From contig NZ_JAOEJU010000009.1 of NCBI RefSeq assembly GCF_025447595.1, forward strand, positions 141,634-205,633: 64,000 nt of DNA. Reading direction: 5' to 3'. Position 1 is the stretch's first letter; each line of letters opens with the position of its first letter. The stretch is from Pseudomonas koreensis. GTDB lineage: Bacteria; Pseudomonadota; Gammaproteobacteria; Pseudomonadales; Pseudomonadaceae. The notes below the pieces were generated by a model, which did not search any database, was not told where the DNA came from, and was given only the letters and a program-made list of their open reading frames with translations. The position numbers and the translations under genes are program-made. Positions 27,629 to 35,378 of this stretch are shown here, one piece after another.

Positions 27629-27904
27629 TTATCCCTCGGTTTTCTTCTCGGCCGAACCCAGCTCTTTCAAACGCTGATCGATCAACTGGCATTTGTCCGG
27701 TAGATCGGCGGAGGCGGTGCCCAGATCCATTCTCTGCAACTCGGCGTTGATCTCCTTGGCCTTGGTCGGGTTTTGCTCGGTGAGCTTCGCGACTTCCTTG
27801 GCCAGTTGCTCGCGTTTGGCGGTGGCTTCCTCCGGCGTACAGGCCCACACGGGCAGGGCGCAGGCGAGCGTAGCGGCGAGGGTGAACTTGAGCAGGGTTT
27901 TCAT
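27629..27904 (-). CDS. Small exported protein of unknown function
   Basis: A 91-residue protein with a signal peptide (LLKFTLAATLACALPVWA, cleavage before CTPEE). The mature part is a single long charged helix (EEATAKREQLAKEVAKLTEQ, then QNPTKAKEINAELQRM), with Cys22 and a Cys near residue 72 that could pair. The lipobox is poor (PVWAC), so it is probably periplasmic rather than a lipoprotein, though lipidation is not excluded. A larger overlapping frame at 27366-27848 is a shadow. Confidence 0.75.
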   Translation of the reverse strand: MKTLLKFTLAATLACALPVWACTPEEATAKREQLAKEVAKLTEQNPTKAKEINAELQRMDLGTASADLPDKCQLIDQRLKELGSAEKKTEG

Positions 27905-28069
27905 GTAGGCAGGCCTCGGTTCCGGTTAAGGCGGGTTAATCGGTTGAGGGTTTTGGTCTGGGGAAAGTTCAGTTCCGTTGCTGCGCGTGCGCGGCGCATT
28001 GACCGCTTGTGGGTGCTCCAATAGGATGCCGCCACTATATTGATATCATTTGCTGCTGAAGGATCGAAC

Positions 28070-28498
28070 ATGCTGTCCAGAGTTGTCACGATAGGCTTTT
28101 TGCTGGCGCTGGCCGGTTGCACCAACGTCAGGGTCGAGCCAGTGGCTCCTCAATACAAGATCTCAAGACTGTGCATTGAGGAAAATCCGAAGGTGGTCGT
28201 GGGAGACTTCGTTGCCGGAGTTCAAACCTTGCTGCGTCGCCATGGCATCGACAGTCAGGTGTATGCCGCTCCGGTGCCCGCCAACTGTGAATACCGCATG
28301 ACCTACACGGCCGTTCGCTCCTGGGATCTCTCCATGTACTTGTCCGATGCCACTGTTCAACTTTACAAGGGCGAGGAGCCAATCGGTTCTGCCCACTACA
28401 ACCTGACCAACGAAGGCGGTTTGGATTTATCCAAACTGGCTTCGGTCGAGGAAAAAATGGCGCCGGTGTTCAATCAGATGTTGGGGCAAAAACAATGA
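28070..28498 (+). CDS. Sbal_3080-type lipoprotein
   Basis: A 142-residue lipoprotein with lipobox LALAGC (Cys18). The mature domain contains CIEENPKVVVGDFVAGVQTL and TYTAVRSWDLSMYLSDATVQ, matching a small family annotated Sbal_3080 lipoprotein, function unknown. ATG 28070 has AAGGA six bases upstream. Its stop overlaps the next gene start (ATGA), so the two lipoproteins are translationally coupled. Confidence 0.82.
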   Translation: MLSRVVTIGFLLALAGCTNVRVEPVAPQYKISRLCIEENPKVVVGDFVAGVQTLLRRHGIDSQVYAAPVPANCEYRMTYTAVRSWDLSMYLSDATVQLYKGEEPIGSAHYNLTNEGGLDLSKLASVEEKMAPVFNQMLGQKQ

Positions 28499-28926
28499 GC
28501 CCGTTTATCAAGCGTCTCTCGGCTCTATTGTTCCTGCTGATGCTCAGCGGGTGTAGCCACCATCAACCTGCTCAGCCTTACTTCGAGCCACCTCAGCCAC
28601 CGCAAGGCAAGGCGCTGGTCTACATGATGCGCACTCAGGTGATTCAGGGCAGCTTCTACGACAGCATTTTCAGCATCAATAACAGTGCTGTCGTCGCGCT
28701 CGGCAACAAAAACTATTCGTGGGTGTATGCCAGCCCTGGTTTGCACAAGATTTCCGCAGGGCAACGCCCGAGCCCCGGTAACGTAGTCCTGAACCTGCCT
28801 GTCGAGGCGGGCAAAGAGTATTTCGTCGAATACACGCAAGAAAACATGATTGAACTGATTCGGCTGCGCAAACCGCAAGAAGGAAAGTCTATGGTTCGCG
28901 GTTACGAATACCTGCCGGTCGAGTGA
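28495..28926 (+). CDS. DUF2846-type lipoprotein
   Basis: A 143-residue lipoprotein with lipobox LMLSGC (Cys20), then a proline-rich linker (QPYFEPPQPPQGKA) and a beta-sandwich domain (LVYMMRTQVIQGSFYDSIFS, later NLPVEAGKEYFVEYTQ) of the DUF2846 kind. Starts within the stop of the preceding lipoprotein gene, indicating a two-gene operon. Function unknown; both are probably outer-membrane anchored because residue +2 is Ser, not Asp. Confidence 0.82.
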   Translation: MSPFIKRLSALLFLLMLSGCSHHQPAQPYFEPPQPPQGKALVYMMRTQVIQGSFYDSIFSINNSAVVALGNKNYSWVYASPGLHKISAGQRPSPGNVVLNLPVEAGKEYFVEYTQENMIELIRLRKPQEGKSMVRGYEYLPVE

Positions 28927-28985
28927 CGTTTTATCGATATGGTCGATTGACTGACTGAAAGCATGTTGCCTGGCGGCGTTCCAGG

Positions 28986-29022
28986 TCGAGACAGATTCGC
29001 CATTGCGGTCAATCTGTCTCGA
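28986..29022. terminator. Perfect 12-bp hairpin between convergent genes
   Basis: TCGAGACAGATT (28986-28997) and AATCTGTCTCGA (29011-29022) are exact complements with a 13-base loop. It lies between the lipoprotein operon and the DUF899 gene and probably terminates both, although neither side has a long T-run. Confidence 0.65.
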
Positions 29023-29043
29023 TGCATCATTACGAAACGGCAA

Positions 29044-29778
29044 TCAGGTTGAGTGGCAGCAACTGGATTTCTTCTCTCCCTCATACCGATCGTGGTGCCG
29101 TACCCACTCCATGATCTCGTCCTCGTTCCGGCCCTTGGGTGTGAGGTCGAGGTAGTTGTAGGCGCCGACCAGCAGGTCGAGGCCGCGGGCATAGGTTGAG
29201 TAGGTGTGGAAAATGTCGCCGTTATCGGCGCGATAAAACACACTGAGCCCGGGCATTTCTTCCTCGGCGCTGTCGGTCTTTTCGTAGTTGTAGGTCGCGT
29301 TGCCAGCTTCGACATCTTCAGCACGGGCGCACACGCCAAAGTCGTAGTTGAAATCGCAGCCGTCCGACGATACCCAGTCGAATGTCCAGCCCATCCGCCG
29401 CTTGAAGGCCTGGAACTCGGCGAACGGTGCGTGGGACACCGCCACCAGCGCAATGTCGTGGTGGGCCAGATGTTGATTCGCGCCATCGATGTGATCGCTG
29501 AGGAACGAGCAGCCTGGACAGCCTTCCTCCCAGCCTTTGGCGAACATGAAGTGGTAAACGACGAGTTGGCTGTGGCTGCCGAACAGGTCGGCAAGTTTCA
29601 ATTCGCCGTTCGGGCCCATGAAGCGGTAATCCTTGTCGACCTTTACCCAGGGCAGGGCGCGGCGTTTGGCGCTGAGGCGGTCGCGTTCCTTGGTAAAGGC
29701 CTTTTCATCGGCCAGATGCTGCCTGCGGGCGGCGAGCCATTCTTCGCGCGACACCACCGGATGATTCTCAACGTTCAT
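29044..29778 (-). CDS. DUF899 thioredoxin-like protein
   Basis: A 244-residue cytosolic protein with the DUF899 signature: REEWLAARRQHLADEKAFTK at the start, LFGSHSQLVVYHFMFAKGWE, then GCPGCSFLSDHIDG with a thioredoxin-like CPGC pair near residues 88-91, and PGLSVFYRADNGDIFHTYST. It ends in a Cys pair (SSCCHST). The family has a peroxiredoxin-like fold but no settled activity. AGGAG precedes ATG 29778. A divergent small gene lies about 180 bp away. Confidence 0.88.
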   Translation of the reverse strand: MNVENHPVVSREEWLAARRQHLADEKAFTKERDRLSAKRRALPWVKVDKDYRFMGPNGELKLADLFGSHSQLVVYHFMFAKGWEEGCPGCSFLSDHIDGANQHLAHHDIALVAVSHAPFAEFQAFKRRMGWTFDWVSSDGCDFNYDFGVCARAEDVEAGNATYNYEKTDSAEEEMPGLSVFYRADNGDIFHTYSTYARGLDLLVGAYNYLDLTPKGRNEDEIMEWVRHHDRYEGEKKSSCCHST

Positions 29779-29955
29779 GATGATTTCTCCTGCGGGGGTT
29801 GAAACCGTCTGTCTCAGACTAGTCGTTCAACCACCCGGGAAATCGACAGACCGCCGGTCGGTCGGGGCGCCGAATAATCCTGAACGGTGGCGCAGCGCTC
29901 CGGTCACAACCAGTGAACGCGCCAAAAAATCACGCGCACCGGAGGTTGAATCAGG

Positions 29956-30348
29956 ATGACGACTTATAACTGGGATTTGATTGAACGCCTGCTGCATGAA
30001 GTGCAGAACGGCGCGGGCCAAAGCTTTGCGCCACGGTCGGTTGCTGAAGTTTATGCGGCGGAAAAAGCGGCGGCGGGCGAGCCGATTGAAAATCTGGATC
30101 ACCTGAAAACGCTTGCCTGCGACTATGAACAATTGCTGCTGTTGCGCGGTTATATCCAGCCCCGTGGCGAAGACGAAGGCAGCACCGGCAACAATTTCAG
30201 CCTGACCCCTCGCGGGTCGAGCCTGTTGAGCCTGATCGACAGCAGCATTCCCGGCAATGATCATCCGCGTGAAGTGCTGGATGATCAGGAAGACGCGTTG
30301 GATGAGGCGACATTCGACGAAGTGGCCTCAAAAGCCCAAATCGCTTGA
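29956..30348 (+). CDS. Small protein with winged-helix-like features (DUF2513-like)
   Basis: A 130-residue acidic protein. MTTYNWDLIERLLHEVQNGA and the later LLLLRGYIQPRGEDEGSTGN plus FSLTPRGSSLL resemble small winged-helix proteins of the DUF2513/MarR-like type, in which the last segment is the wing (LTPRG). The C-terminal 35 residues are acidic and helical. GGAGG lies ten bases before ATG 29956. A DNA-binding role is a guess; it is followed by a REP pair. Confidence 0.7.
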   Translation: MTTYNWDLIERLLHEVQNGAGQSFAPRSVAEVYAAEKAAAGEPIENLDHLKTLACDYEQLLLLRGYIQPRGEDEGSTGNNFSLTPRGSSLLSLIDSSIPGNDHPREVLDDQEDALDEATFDEVASKAQIA

Positions 30349-30364
30349 GGCTTTGCACAAAAAA

Positions 30365-30453
30365 TGTGGGAGCGAGCCTGCTCGCGATAGCGGCCTGGCA
30401 GCCAAAAACAGGTTGGCTGACAAAACGCTATCGCGAGCAGGCTCGCTCCCACA
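30365..30453. repeat. REP pair (REPIN-like), CAGGCTCG subtype
   Basis: TGTGGGAGCGAGCCTGCTCG begins at 30365; the inverted copy ends CAGGCTCGCTCCCACA at 30453. It lies between convergent genes. Confidence 0.9.
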
Positions 30454-30471
30454 TTGGTTTTTTCATTGATC

Positions 30472-31341
30472 TCAGCTTTTTTGTGCGGCCTTCAGGCACT
30501 TCAAATCAGTGAAGTCATTGCGCACCCCTTCGATCTTTTTCAACAGGCGCTGGCGCTGCTGCGGCGTGCTGTCAGCCATCAGGTCGACGAACAGCGAACG
30601 GGCCTGCGCCTCGGTATTGGCGTAGGCCTTCTGGTAATCCGCTGTCCATAAACGCTCGCGATCGACCAGAAGTGTCTCGATCCGTTGTGGGAATTCAGGA
30701 CTTTTGCGTTGCGCCACCGCCGCGCTGAATTGCTTCTGCCAGTGGGCGCGGTTGGCGATCCACTGGGTGTTCTGATCGCCCAAGGCCGTCGACCAGGCCA
30801 TCACCTGTTGTTCCTGAGCAGCGCTCAATGGGCCGAGCCAATCATTGAGGCGCTTGTCCATGCGCGCGCCACGTTCGGCAATCTGTTGTGACAGCGGTGG
30901 CTTGAGGTACTCCTGCTGGCGTTTACGCAGATCTTTGGCAAACGCCCCATTCATTTCGGCGACCTGCTGGTCATCCAGCCCTTGCAGCAATTCAATCGCA
31001 GACGGGGTGATTTCCCGGGCGGTTTCGGCGATCGCCTGCTTGGCTTCGGTGGTGCGAGCCTGAAGTGCTGCGTCGGTCACTTGATTGGTTTCGACCATGC
31101 TTTGCAGGCGATCGAGCCAGTCGAGATAACCCGGTAACTGTGTGGTGCAATGCCAACTCAAATGTTCCTGCAGGCGCTCGTTGAACCAGCCCTTCTGTTC
31201 ACCGTTCATGTCAAGGTAGTCGCTGAGCGTCCACGGAATGATCACGTCAAGATTGCGATACGCCAGGCCAACGCGGCTGCAGGCACCAAGGGCAAAGAGG
31301 ATGAGCAGAAGGGTGGTGATCTGTGTGAACCAGCGAGACAT
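30472..31341 (-). CDS. DUF6279-type lipoprotein
   Basis: A 289-residue lipoprotein with lipobox LFALGAC (Cys21). The mature part is mostly alpha-helical and rich in Gln/Glu (for example DLRKRQQEYLKPPLSQQIAE), with the family opening VGLAYRNLDVIIPWTLSDYL. It is found across Pseudomonas as a DUF6279 lipoprotein without assigned function. AAGGA precedes ATG 31341. Confidence 0.85.
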   Translation of the reverse strand: MSRWFTQITTLLLILFALGACSRVGLAYRNLDVIIPWTLSDYLDMNGEQKGWFNERLQEHLSWHCTTQLPGYLDWLDRLQSMVETNQVTDAALQARTTEAKQAIAETAREITPSAIELLQGLDDQQVAEMNGAFAKDLRKRQQEYLKPPLSQQIAERGARMDKRLNDWLGPLSAAQEQQVMAWSTALGDQNTQWIANRAHWQKQFSAAVAQRKSPEFPQRIETLLVDRERLWTADYQKAYANTEAQARSLFVDLMADSTPQQRQRLLKKIEGVRNDFTDLKCLKAAQKS

Positions 31342-31419
31342 GGGCGAATCCTTGCGTGAGCCTGGCTTCGAGGGTCTGATTCCTATGTGAACGCAGGATG
31401 GCCCCGGCAGTTCAGCCGA

Positions 31420-32136
31420 TCAATAGAACGCGCGTTCGGCCTTGAGCGTGACCAGCCCGTCGCACTGGCTGTTGTGCCCGGAATAGGCCGAGCAATCGCT
31501 GCCGCTCAGACTTGAGTTGCTGTAGATCAGGTCGAGGTCGATGCCCATCACCGGCCGCGAAAACTTCACCGACCAATCGGTAAAACTGCTGACGTAACCC
31601 CCGTCTACCGAGACCGGCGTGTTGAGCTGGTGGGTGGTGTATTTCATGCTGATTCCGATGCCGAACGGCTGATTGCCGCCGAGGTCGGCAAACAGGGTGT
31701 TGTTCTGTTTATCCGGATCGTTGCTCAGTGCGATGCCGAAACGGCTGCCGAGCAGAGTCAGGCCACCGAACAGTTCCTGACTGTCGAGGGTGTCGACCTT
31801 GGGATAGCTGTAGTGGATCATTCCAACTTCGTAACCGAGGGTTTGATCGAAAGGTTGTTTAAAACCGACGTAGGAATCGATTTCGAGATTCTTGCCTGGC
31901 GTGATGCCCATGCTCGGAGCGTACTGGCCGACATAGAGGCCGCTGTCGTGACTCAGATCCAGGCCGCCATGGAACGAGCCGGCAGCAGACGGTTTGACCA
32001 GTCCCTGGGCCATGCAGCGGCTCGGCGTGGTGCCGAGCTTGAGGTCGAAGTCGCCGAGTTCACGCTGAAAAATCTGTGCGTGCGCCGCCTGGCAGGCTAA
32101 TAAGCCTACAAGCAATAAACAGGTGGGTTTGAGCAT
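31420..32136 (-). CDS. TorF-family putative porin
   Basis: A 238-residue outer-membrane beta-barrel candidate with a signal peptide (CLLLVGLLACQAAHA, then QIFQREL). Strand-like segments such as GGLDLSHDSGLYVGQYAPSM and LEIDSYVGFKQPFDQTLGYE match the Gcw_chp/TorF group. The C-terminus AERAFY ends in an aromatic residue, as barrel proteins do. AAGGAG precedes ATG 32136. Role unknown. Confidence 0.82.
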   Translation of the reverse strand: MLKPTCLLLVGLLACQAAHAQIFQRELGDFDLKLGTTPSRCMAQGLVKPSAAGSFHGGLDLSHDSGLYVGQYAPSMGITPGKNLEIDSYVGFKQPFDQTLGYEVGMIHYSYPKVDTLDSQELFGGLTLLGSRFGIALSNDPDKQNNTLFADLGGNQPFGIGISMKYTTHQLNTPVSVDGGYVSSFTDWSVKFSRPVMGIDLDLIYSNSSLSGSDCSAYSGHNSQCDGLVTLKAERAFY

Positions 32137-32350
32137 GCGTCACTCCTTGAACCGCGAGCGCAGGTGGACAGAACCTGCTGAAACGCTTGATCCAGACGCG
32201 TGCAAGGATACCGGCGAATGATCGGCTCCGAGGGCCGTTCGTCGATTTCTGTTGTTTTCAATGTTTGTTTAAACGCGAGAGAGGTCTTGCGAGGGATCCG
32301 GTCCAGACGCTTCGAAGCTCAAAGCGCCTTTGGACAGGTGTACTGCGGGG

Positions 32351-32539
32351 TTACTTCTTGCCCAGGCTGATCTGCTTGGACGGGCCGAACGTCTGGCCGC
32401 TGACGCCCTTGGCAATTTGCTGAATCTCGCCGCCGGACTTGAGGAACGCTGCGATCTGATCGTTGATCGATTCGCTGGTTTCAACGGCTGGAGCTGGCTT
32501 TGCTTTGCTGGTGGATGCTTTTACACGCATGGCGGCCAT
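32351..32539 (-). CDS. Small SutA-like protein
   Basis: A 62-residue basic protein. An Ala/Lys/Pro-rich disordered N-terminus is followed by ESINDQIAAFLKSGGEIQQI and a flexible tail (GVSGQTFGPSKQISLGKK). The middle resembles the core of P. aeruginosa SutA (FLSRGGKVQEI, from memory), an RNA polymerase-binding protein active in slow growth, but it lacks SutA's acidic N-terminal tail. It may be a paralogue with reversed charge. The start is ATG 32539; an internal ATG at 32530 is possible. Confidence 0.7.
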   Translation of the reverse strand: MAAMRVKASTSKAKPAPAVETSESINDQIAAFLKSGGEIQQIAKGVSGQTFGPSKQISLGKK

Positions 32540-32888
32540 TAACCTGTAGAAAAGTAACTCGGCCAGGCATCGTACAGGAATAACTTGACAATTGCTTGGT
32601 AAATATCCCCCGGAATAACCCAGCGTGCAGGTGGATCATTCTTGATTAATTATTCGAAATATCCCGCTAACCTGCTGTTTTAAATAACAACATTTATTCG
32701 ATTTCAGAATGACAGGCCACGTTGGGATCACACGAAATCCGTCCCACTGGTCTGACGAGTGGCGCGCGCCAGACGCGAAAATCAACAAAATCAAGGCCTC
32801 GCGCACATTTTCAGCCGCCCCGTCGATCCGACGGGCAACGAACCCGGCAAACGGGTAGAATGCCGCCCACGCAATGAGGGTACTGGAA
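32540..32888. other. AT-rich intergenic region upstream of S1-domain gene
   Basis: About 350 bases between divergent genes. The middle (32590-32720) is unusually AT-rich for this genome. A 12-bp palindrome TGGCGCGCGCCA lies at 32760-32771 and a TAGAAT that could be a -10 box at 32866. No RNA gene is recognised. Confidence 0.5.
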
Positions 32889-33725
32889 ATGGCTTTAGTC
32901 GGGCGTTACAACAGTTTGCAAGTGGTTAAACACACTAACTTCGGTTTATATCTGGACGGCGGTGCCGACGGCGAAATTCTTTTGCCCAACCGTTATATCC
33001 CTAAAGATATTCCCAGCGAAGATGAAGACTGGCTTAATGTTTTCATTTATCTGGACAGTGACGACAAACTTATTGCCACCACTGAAAAACCGAAAGTTCA
33101 GGTCGGTGAATTTGCCAGTTTGAAAGTTGTTGAAGTCAACAGCATCGGTGTGTTCCTGGACTGGGGCCTGCCGAAGGATCTGCTGCTGCCTTACTCCGAA
33201 GAAAAACGCCAGATGACCGCCGGCGAATACTGCGTGGTGCATGTTTACCTCGACAAACACACCCGTCGCATCACCGCCACCGCACGCCTGGATCGCTACC
33301 TGGACAAAACCTCGGCCAGCTACAGCGCCGGGCAGGAAGTCGATCTGCTGGTGGCCGAAGCTACCGACATGGGCTTCAAGGCGATCATCAACAACAAGCA
33401 CTGGGGCTTGATTCACAAGAATGAAATCTTCAAGTTCATGCGTGCCGGCATGCGCGAGAAGGGCTTCATCAAGGAAGTGCGCGCCGACGGTAAAATCAGC
33501 CTGAGCCTGCAACCGGTGGGGCAAGAAGCGGCCAGCAGCCTGAACTCGAAGATCCTCGCCAAGTTGCGCGAAAGCAACGGCACCCTGGCCGTCAGCGACA
33601 AGAGTGATCCGGCGCTGATCAGCAGCCTGTTCGGTGTCAGCAAGGGCAACTTCAAGAAGGCCATCGGTGCGTTGTACAAGAACGGCCAGATTGTCATTCA
33701 CGCCGATCGCATTGAACTAACCTGA
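32889..33725 (+). CDS. S1-domain RNA-binding protein, CvfB/YitL family
   Basis: A 278-residue protein with tandem S1-like OB domains (about 1-65, 66-135 and 140-215) and a C-terminal winged helix (SSLFGVSKGNFKKAIGALYK). This is the CvfB layout; in Staphylococcus CvfB affects virulence gene expression and binds RNA. I chose ATG 32889 with GAGGG eight bases upstream; an in-frame ATG lies at 32874. The AT-rich 5' third contrasts with the GC-rich remainder. Confidence 0.9.
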   Translation: MALVGRYNSLQVVKHTNFGLYLDGGADGEILLPNRYIPKDIPSEDEDWLNVFIYLDSDDKLIATTEKPKVQVGEFASLKVVEVNSIGVFLDWGLPKDLLLPYSEEKRQMTAGEYCVVHVYLDKHTRRITATARLDRYLDKTSASYSAGQEVDLLVAEATDMGFKAIINNKHWGLIHKNEIFKFMRAGMREKGFIKEVRADGKISLSLQPVGQEAASSLNSKILAKLRESNGTLAVSDKSDPALISSLFGVSKGNFKKAIGALYKNGQIVIHADRIELT

Positions 33726-33770
33726 GCCTTGCGTGGCCCATCTTGCATGGGCTCATTTGAGGTCGGGCGA

Positions 33771-34175
33771 ATGAAAAAAGCACTGATTGCCTACGTTGCC
33801 ACACTGGTGACGTTTCTTCTGCTCGACGGGCTCTGGCTCGGCGTCCTGATGGCGCAGACCTATCGCGACCGGCTCGGTGCGCTGATGCTTGAAAAACCGT
33901 TGCTGGTGCCGGCAACGGTTTTTTATTGCCTGTATGTGGTCGGTTGTGTGGCCTTTGTCGTATTGCCTGCGATGAGCTGGCAGCGGGCTGCGCTATTGGG
34001 CGGGCTGCTCGGGCTGGTGGCATACGGCACTTATGACCTGACCAATTGGGCGACGCTGCGAGGCTGGCCGGCTCAGTTGTCTCTGATTGACTGGGCGTGG
34101 GGTACGTTTGCGACGGCGATCGCCTGTACGGTGGGATGGATGGTGGCCACAAGATTCGGTCAATCCGCCGGATAA
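33771..34175 (+). CDS. DUF2177 membrane protein
   Basis: A 134-residue inner-membrane protein with four hydrophobic helices. The family stretches are LVTFLLLDGLWLGVLM near the start, and YGTYDLTNWATLRGWP followed by DWAWGTFATAIACTVGW near the end. Function unknown. GAGGT lies seven bases before ATG 33771; codons upstream of this are open but unlikely to be used. It follows the S1-protein gene by 45 bp on the same strand and may be co-transcribed, although a short GCCCAT/ATGGGC hairpin lies between them. Confidence 0.85.
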   Translation: MKKALIAYVATLVTFLLLDGLWLGVLMAQTYRDRLGALMLEKPLLVPATVFYCLYVVGCVAFVVLPAMSWQRAALLGGLLGLVAYGTYDLTNWATLRGWPAQLSLIDWAWGTFATAIACTVGWMVATRFGQSAG

Positions 34176-34198
34176 TGTTTGTTGCCTGAACTGACGTC

Positions 34199-34263
34199 AT
34201 CGCGAGCAGGCTCGGTCTCACATGGAATCGCGTTTCCCTGTGGGAGCGAGCCTGCTCGCGATT
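34199..34263. repeat. REP pair, CAGGCTCG subtype, outward orientation, close-set
   Basis: ATCGCGAGCAGGCTCG at 34199 is followed only about 25 bp later by TGTGGGAGCGAGCCTGCTCG. The first arm has diverged (CTCGGTCTCACA). Confidence 0.8.
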
Positions 34264-34311
34264 GACGGCGCAGCCGTCAGCCAACCACCACTGACGCTTC
34301 AGGAGAATCTA

Positions 34312-34350
34312 GTGTCTTTTCCAGACGGCTTTTTCTGGCCAACTGGTTAA
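34312..34350 (+). CDS. Putative 12-residue leader peptide
   Basis: GTG 34312 opens a 12-codon frame, MSFPDGFFWPTG, closed by TAA and followed at once by a second in-frame TAA. AGGAG sits exactly six bases upstream of the GTG. Three Phe and one Trp in 12 residues, plus a terminator hairpin 20 bp later and an exporter gene after that, is the layout of an attenuation leader. Translation is not proven. Confidence 0.5.
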   Translation: MSFPDGFFWPTG

Positions 34351-34370
34351 TAATCCCCGAGACCATTTTT

Positions 34371-34401
34371 CGCCCCGGACAAAGAGCCGGGGCTGTGTTT
34401 T
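34371..34401 (+). terminator. Terminator-like hairpin between leader peptide and DMT gene
   Basis: GCCCCGG (34372-34378) pairs with CCGGGGC (34387-34393), followed by TGTGTTTTG. It lies before the DMT start, so it would stop transcription unless antiterminated. CCCCG at 34355-34359 could compete for the 3' arm. Confidence 0.6.
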
Positions 34402-34445
34402 GACCTTTGGAAAACTGCCATGTCGTGTGTGTTCGAGGTATTACG

Positions 34446-35378
34446 GTGAGCGCCGATCGGCGCAGCGCCGACGGTTTTGCCCTGCAAGTGATGATCGGCC
34501 TGTGCCTTATCTGGGGCGTGCAGCAGGTGATGATCAAGTGGGCGGCGACCGACATCGCGCCGGTCATGCAGGCGGCGGGGCGGTCGGGGATTTCCGCGCT
34601 GCTTGTCGGATTGCTCATCTGCTGGAAGGGCGGTTGGGATCAGGTCGGCGCTACCTGGCGCGGTGGTTTGCTGGCCGGCGCCTTGTTCGGGCTCGAGTTC
34701 CTGTTCATCTCCGAAGGCTTGCAGTTGACCACCGCGGCGCACATGTCGGTGTTCCTCTACACCGCGCCGATCTTCACCGCACTGGGTGTGCATTTTCTGT
34801 TGCCCAGCGAGCGTCTGCGGCCGGTGCAATGGCTGGGGATTTTCCTCGCATTCGTCGGCATTGCCATCGCGTTTGCCGGCGGCGTGTCATGGGACAACCT
34901 CGACCGCCGCATGTTGATGGGCGATGCCCTCGGCGTGCTGGCCGGTGCCAGTTGGGGCGCGACCACCGTCGTGGTGCGCGCCTCGCGCCTGTCGGAAGCG
35001 CCGGTGACCCTGACTCTTTTTTACCAACTGATCGTCGGTTTCATCGGCCTGCTGTTGATTGCGCTGCTGAGCGGCCAGATCACCCATGTCAGCCTGACCG
35101 TCGTGGCGGTGGGCAGCGTGCTGTTCCAGGGGCTGGTGGTGTCGTTCTTCAGCTACCTGACCTGGTTCTGGCTGCTGCGCCGTTATCTGGCGGCCAACCT
35201 CGCGGTGTTTTCCTTCATGACGCCGTTGTTCGGCGTCACGTTCGGCGTGGTGTTGCTCGGCGAAGAACTGAGCCTGAACTTCATCATCGGCGCCGTGCTG
35301 GTGTTGCTCGGCATCACCTTCGTCAGCGCGGAACAGTGGGTGCGTCGGCGTTTGCGCAAGGCGCTCGGCCAGCCGTAA
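34446..35378 (+). CDS. DMT-superfamily (EamA) exporter
   Basis: A 310-residue inner-membrane protein with ten helices in two EamA repeats (MIGLCLIWGVQQVMIKWAAT opening; TWFWLLRRYLAANLAVFSFM near residue 240). The start is GTG 34446, with GAGGT six bases upstream; the longer open frame from 34407 has no ribosome site. Upstream are a possible Phe/Trp leader peptide and a terminator hairpin, hinting that expression responds to aromatic amino acid supply; the DMT family includes the aromatic amino acid exporter YddG. The last 56 bp overlap the convergent MFS gene. Confidence 0.87.
   Translation: MSADRRSADGFALQVMIGLCLIWGVQQVMIKWAATDIAPVMQAAGRSGISALLVGLLICWKGGWDQVGATWRGGLLAGALFGLEFLFISEGLQLTTAAHMSVFLYTAPIFTALGVHFLLPSERLRPVQWLGIFLAFVGIAIAFAGGVSWDNLDRRMLMGDALGVLAGASWGATTVVVRASRLSEAPVTLTLFYQLIVGFIGLLLIALLSGQITHVSLTVVAVGSVLFQGLVVSFFSYLTWFWLLRRYLAANLAVFSFMTPLFGVTFGVVLLGEELSLNFIIGAVLVLLGITFVSAEQWVRRRLRKALGQP

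Noticed and set aside
27366..27848. 160-codon minus-strand frame overlapping the small exported protein
   Set aside because: A shifted frame of the 27629-27904 gene, running across the intergenic operator region with unlikely composition and no signal peptide.
34312..34350. MSFPDGFFWPTG as a remnant of a glycoside hydrolase family 1 gene, whose proteins often begin with FPDGF-type sequence
   Set aside because: There is no further similarity after the two stop codons, and the consensus ribosome site plus terminator fit a leader peptide better.
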